In this document: positions 62,968 through 64,000 of the stretch, in pieces
How positions within the stretch are numbered: position 1 is the first letter of the stretch
Layout: every line of letters starts with the position of its first letter
NCBI RefSeq assembly: GCF_017979425.1
Contig: NZ_JAERIS010000004.1
Coordinates: 1 to 64,000 of the forward strand
From: Helicobacter salomonis
GTDB taxonomy: Bacteria > Campylobacterota > Campylobacteria > Campylobacterales > Helicobacteraceae
Length of the DNA stretch: 64,000 nucleotides
Direction: 5' to 3'
The notes under the pieces: generated by a model
Database searches by the model: none
The model's input: only the letters and a program-made list of their open reading frames with translations
What the model was told of the DNA's origin: nothing
Translations under genes and position numbers: made by a program

Positions 62968-64000
62968 TTAATGTTGGAAAAACTCTGCCATCACTTCTCC
63001 TGCTCTGGGAATGGGGAAGAAAATGTCTAGGTTAGGAGAGATGAAGACTCGACTCCCTTCCCTGATGATAATAATAGGTTTGAGATGGCTCTTATCCTTG
63101 AGAATTTGGCTAATAATTTGGTTGAGCCCCATCCCACTCTGGCGCGTGAGTTGCATGAGCAAAAAATCCCCAAAAAGATTATTTTTGCCGGTTTTATTGG
63201 CAATGGCAGAAGTGAGCGCGATAAGTAGACCATTAGAGAGAGTGGAAACGAGTAGGGGCATGCCATAGCGTTGAAAATTGTGCGTGATTGTTTCCCCTAC
63301 CAAACCGCTGTAGCCCTTGACATCTGCGCCTTTGGCATTGGTGAGCATGATATTCACCCCTAATGGAGTGATGATGCGGCTCCACACAATGTCTAGGCGA
63401 TAATCCCCAATTTTATTGTTACTGCTATAATAGCCAATAACCTTAGAACCTTTAGGGATAAGAATAGCGCGCCCCATGTTGGCAAAAATGTCGCTTTCCA
63501 CTTGGGCAATGACCTTACCGGCTAGTTGCGAACTAATGGGAGTGATGAGAAAAGCGGGGATCATTTTATCCGCAGTCAAGGTGCGTAAGAGTTTATGTTC
63601 ATGGGTGGCAATGTCTTTGGCCTTGAGGTTCTCAAACCCCTGTGAGCCGTAATCTATCTCTAAGACTTGTTCTTCCTCTTGCGCTTCTACAGAGTCTGGA
63701 GCTTCAAAAGCTTGAATACGGGTAGCTAGAGTATCTAGGCGATCCTGCTCTTGTGCTTGAGCAGAGGAGGTCTCAGGTTCTAGGGGTGGTGTGGTGGGGC
63801 GTTCCTCTCTAGCCTGTTGTAGTGCAGTTTGGAGGTCTTGGATGCGGCGTGCATTGGCTTGTAATTCCGCTTGAAGTTGGGCGTAATCTTGCGGTGTAAT
63901 GATAGGAGTTGGGGAGCTGGCTTGGGGGGGTTCAAAGAGGTAGTCAGAGAGAGGATAGTTGATCGCTTCTGTTGGAGGCATTGGGGTGGAGGGCGGGTGT
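62968..64000 (-). CDS. comB10: ComB10/VirB10-type secretion channel protein (partial, start beyond window)
   Basis: The C-terminal domain is TrbI/VirB10: MIPAFLITPISSQLAGKVIA, IFANMGRAILIPKGSKVIGY, RLDIVWSRIITPLGVNIMLT, and ending DIFFPIPRAGEVMAEFF. The proline-rich N-terminal part and coiled coil (LQAELQANARRIQDLQTALQ) are normal for VirB10. An ATG occurs at 63981 but the frame stays open with proline-rich codons to the window edge, so the start and the membrane anchor lie outside. In Helicobacter ComB proteins form the DNA-uptake channel. Only one partial gene is seen, so competence versus a conjugative T4SS cannot be decided. Confidence 0.78.
   Translation of the reverse strand, partial: HPPSTPMPPTEAINYPLSDYLFEPPQASSPTPIITPQDYAQLQAELQANARRIQDLQTALQQAREERPTTPPLEPETSSAQAQEQDRLDTLATRIQAFEAPDSVEAQEEEQVLEIDYGSQGFENLKAKDIATHEHKLLRTLTADKMIPAFLITPISSQLAGKVIAQVESDIFANMGRAILIPKGSKVIGYYSSNNKIGDYRLDIVWSRIITPLGVNIMLTNAKGADVKGYSGLVGETITHNFQRYGMPLLVSTLSNGLLIALTSAIANKTGKNNLFGDFLLMQLTRQSGMGLNQIISQILKDKSHLKPIIIIREGSRVFISPNLDIFFPIPRAGEVMAEFFQH

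Noticed and set aside
1-64000. tRNA, rRNA, tmRNA, SRP RNA or RNase P genes
   Set aside because: I looked in the spacers and saw no cloverleaf with a CCA end or any conserved RNA core; a covariance search would be decisive.

Overview
The window looks like chromosome of a gastric, non-pylori Helicobacter. From memory, several conserved blocks keep the H. pylori gene order: flgL / rplU-rpmA-dppABCDF-obg (the HP0295-HP0303 block), hpaA-moaC-mogA-moaE-moaD-ribA (HP0797-HP0802), asd-hisS, and bcp-lutC-lutB-lutA (HP0136-HP0139). The coding style is AT-rich with very short spacers. I see no rRNA, tRNA or CRISPR array. The species cannot be fixed from the sequence alone; the H. bizzozeronii/heilmannii/felis group is plausible.

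Layout: (1) 1-21.6 kb is a decayed accessory zone of plasmid and defence debris. It opens inside a plasmid-type origin (iteron, hairpin, GC palindrome). It carries broken toxin-antitoxin genes, a Sel1 pseudogene, a GTPase fragment, a DUF3298 lipoprotein, a type I restriction-modification locus with broken hsdM and hsdS and three embedded genes (DUF3800, an unknown small protein, an Abi-like protein), coiled-coil plasmid proteins, a Fic enzyme, a DUF2779 nuclease pseudogene and orphan right ends of ISHp608-like IS200/IS605 elements. Most genes here carry frameshifts or nonsense mutations. (2) 21.6-40.5 kb is conserved core: Obg, the Dpp peptide importer, ribosomal proteins L21/L27, flagellar FlgL, an envelope sulfatase-fold enzyme, HpaA, molybdopterin and riboflavin genes, Asd and HisS. 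(3) 40.5-59.5 kb is one chemoreceptor gene split by a 17.1-kb element. The element is flanked by a shared 6-bp core (TTTTAA), and joining the flanks restores the receptor reading frame. It is an integrated mobilizable plasmid with a Rep_3-type initiator and iterons, a MobV relaxase with an oriT-like inverted repeat, a Doc-type toxin module, and a five-gene cargo operon. (4) 59.5-64 kb is core again: Bcp, the LutABC lactate-oxidation complex and a partial ComB10/VirB10.

The most interesting content is the cargo operon at 42,076-51,242: a DUF262+DUF1524 (GmrSD-like, HNH) protein, a second DUF262 protein interrupted at a T8 tract, a DNA methyltransferase, a HerA-type ATPase and a NurA-like nuclease with an inserted zinc ribbon. 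The pieces suggest a modification-dependent anti-phage system: the methylase marks self DNA, the DUF262 proteins sense or cut according to modification, and HerA-NurA degrades DNA. I do not know a named system with exactly this set. The T8 tract suggests on/off switching of the second DUF262 gene, which is off as read here.

A second recurring theme is a non-coding repeat present four times (about 750-915, 2605-2718, 3721-3801, 41745-41870). Three copies lie upstream of accessory genes and may be a shared leader or promoter module of this plasmid family.
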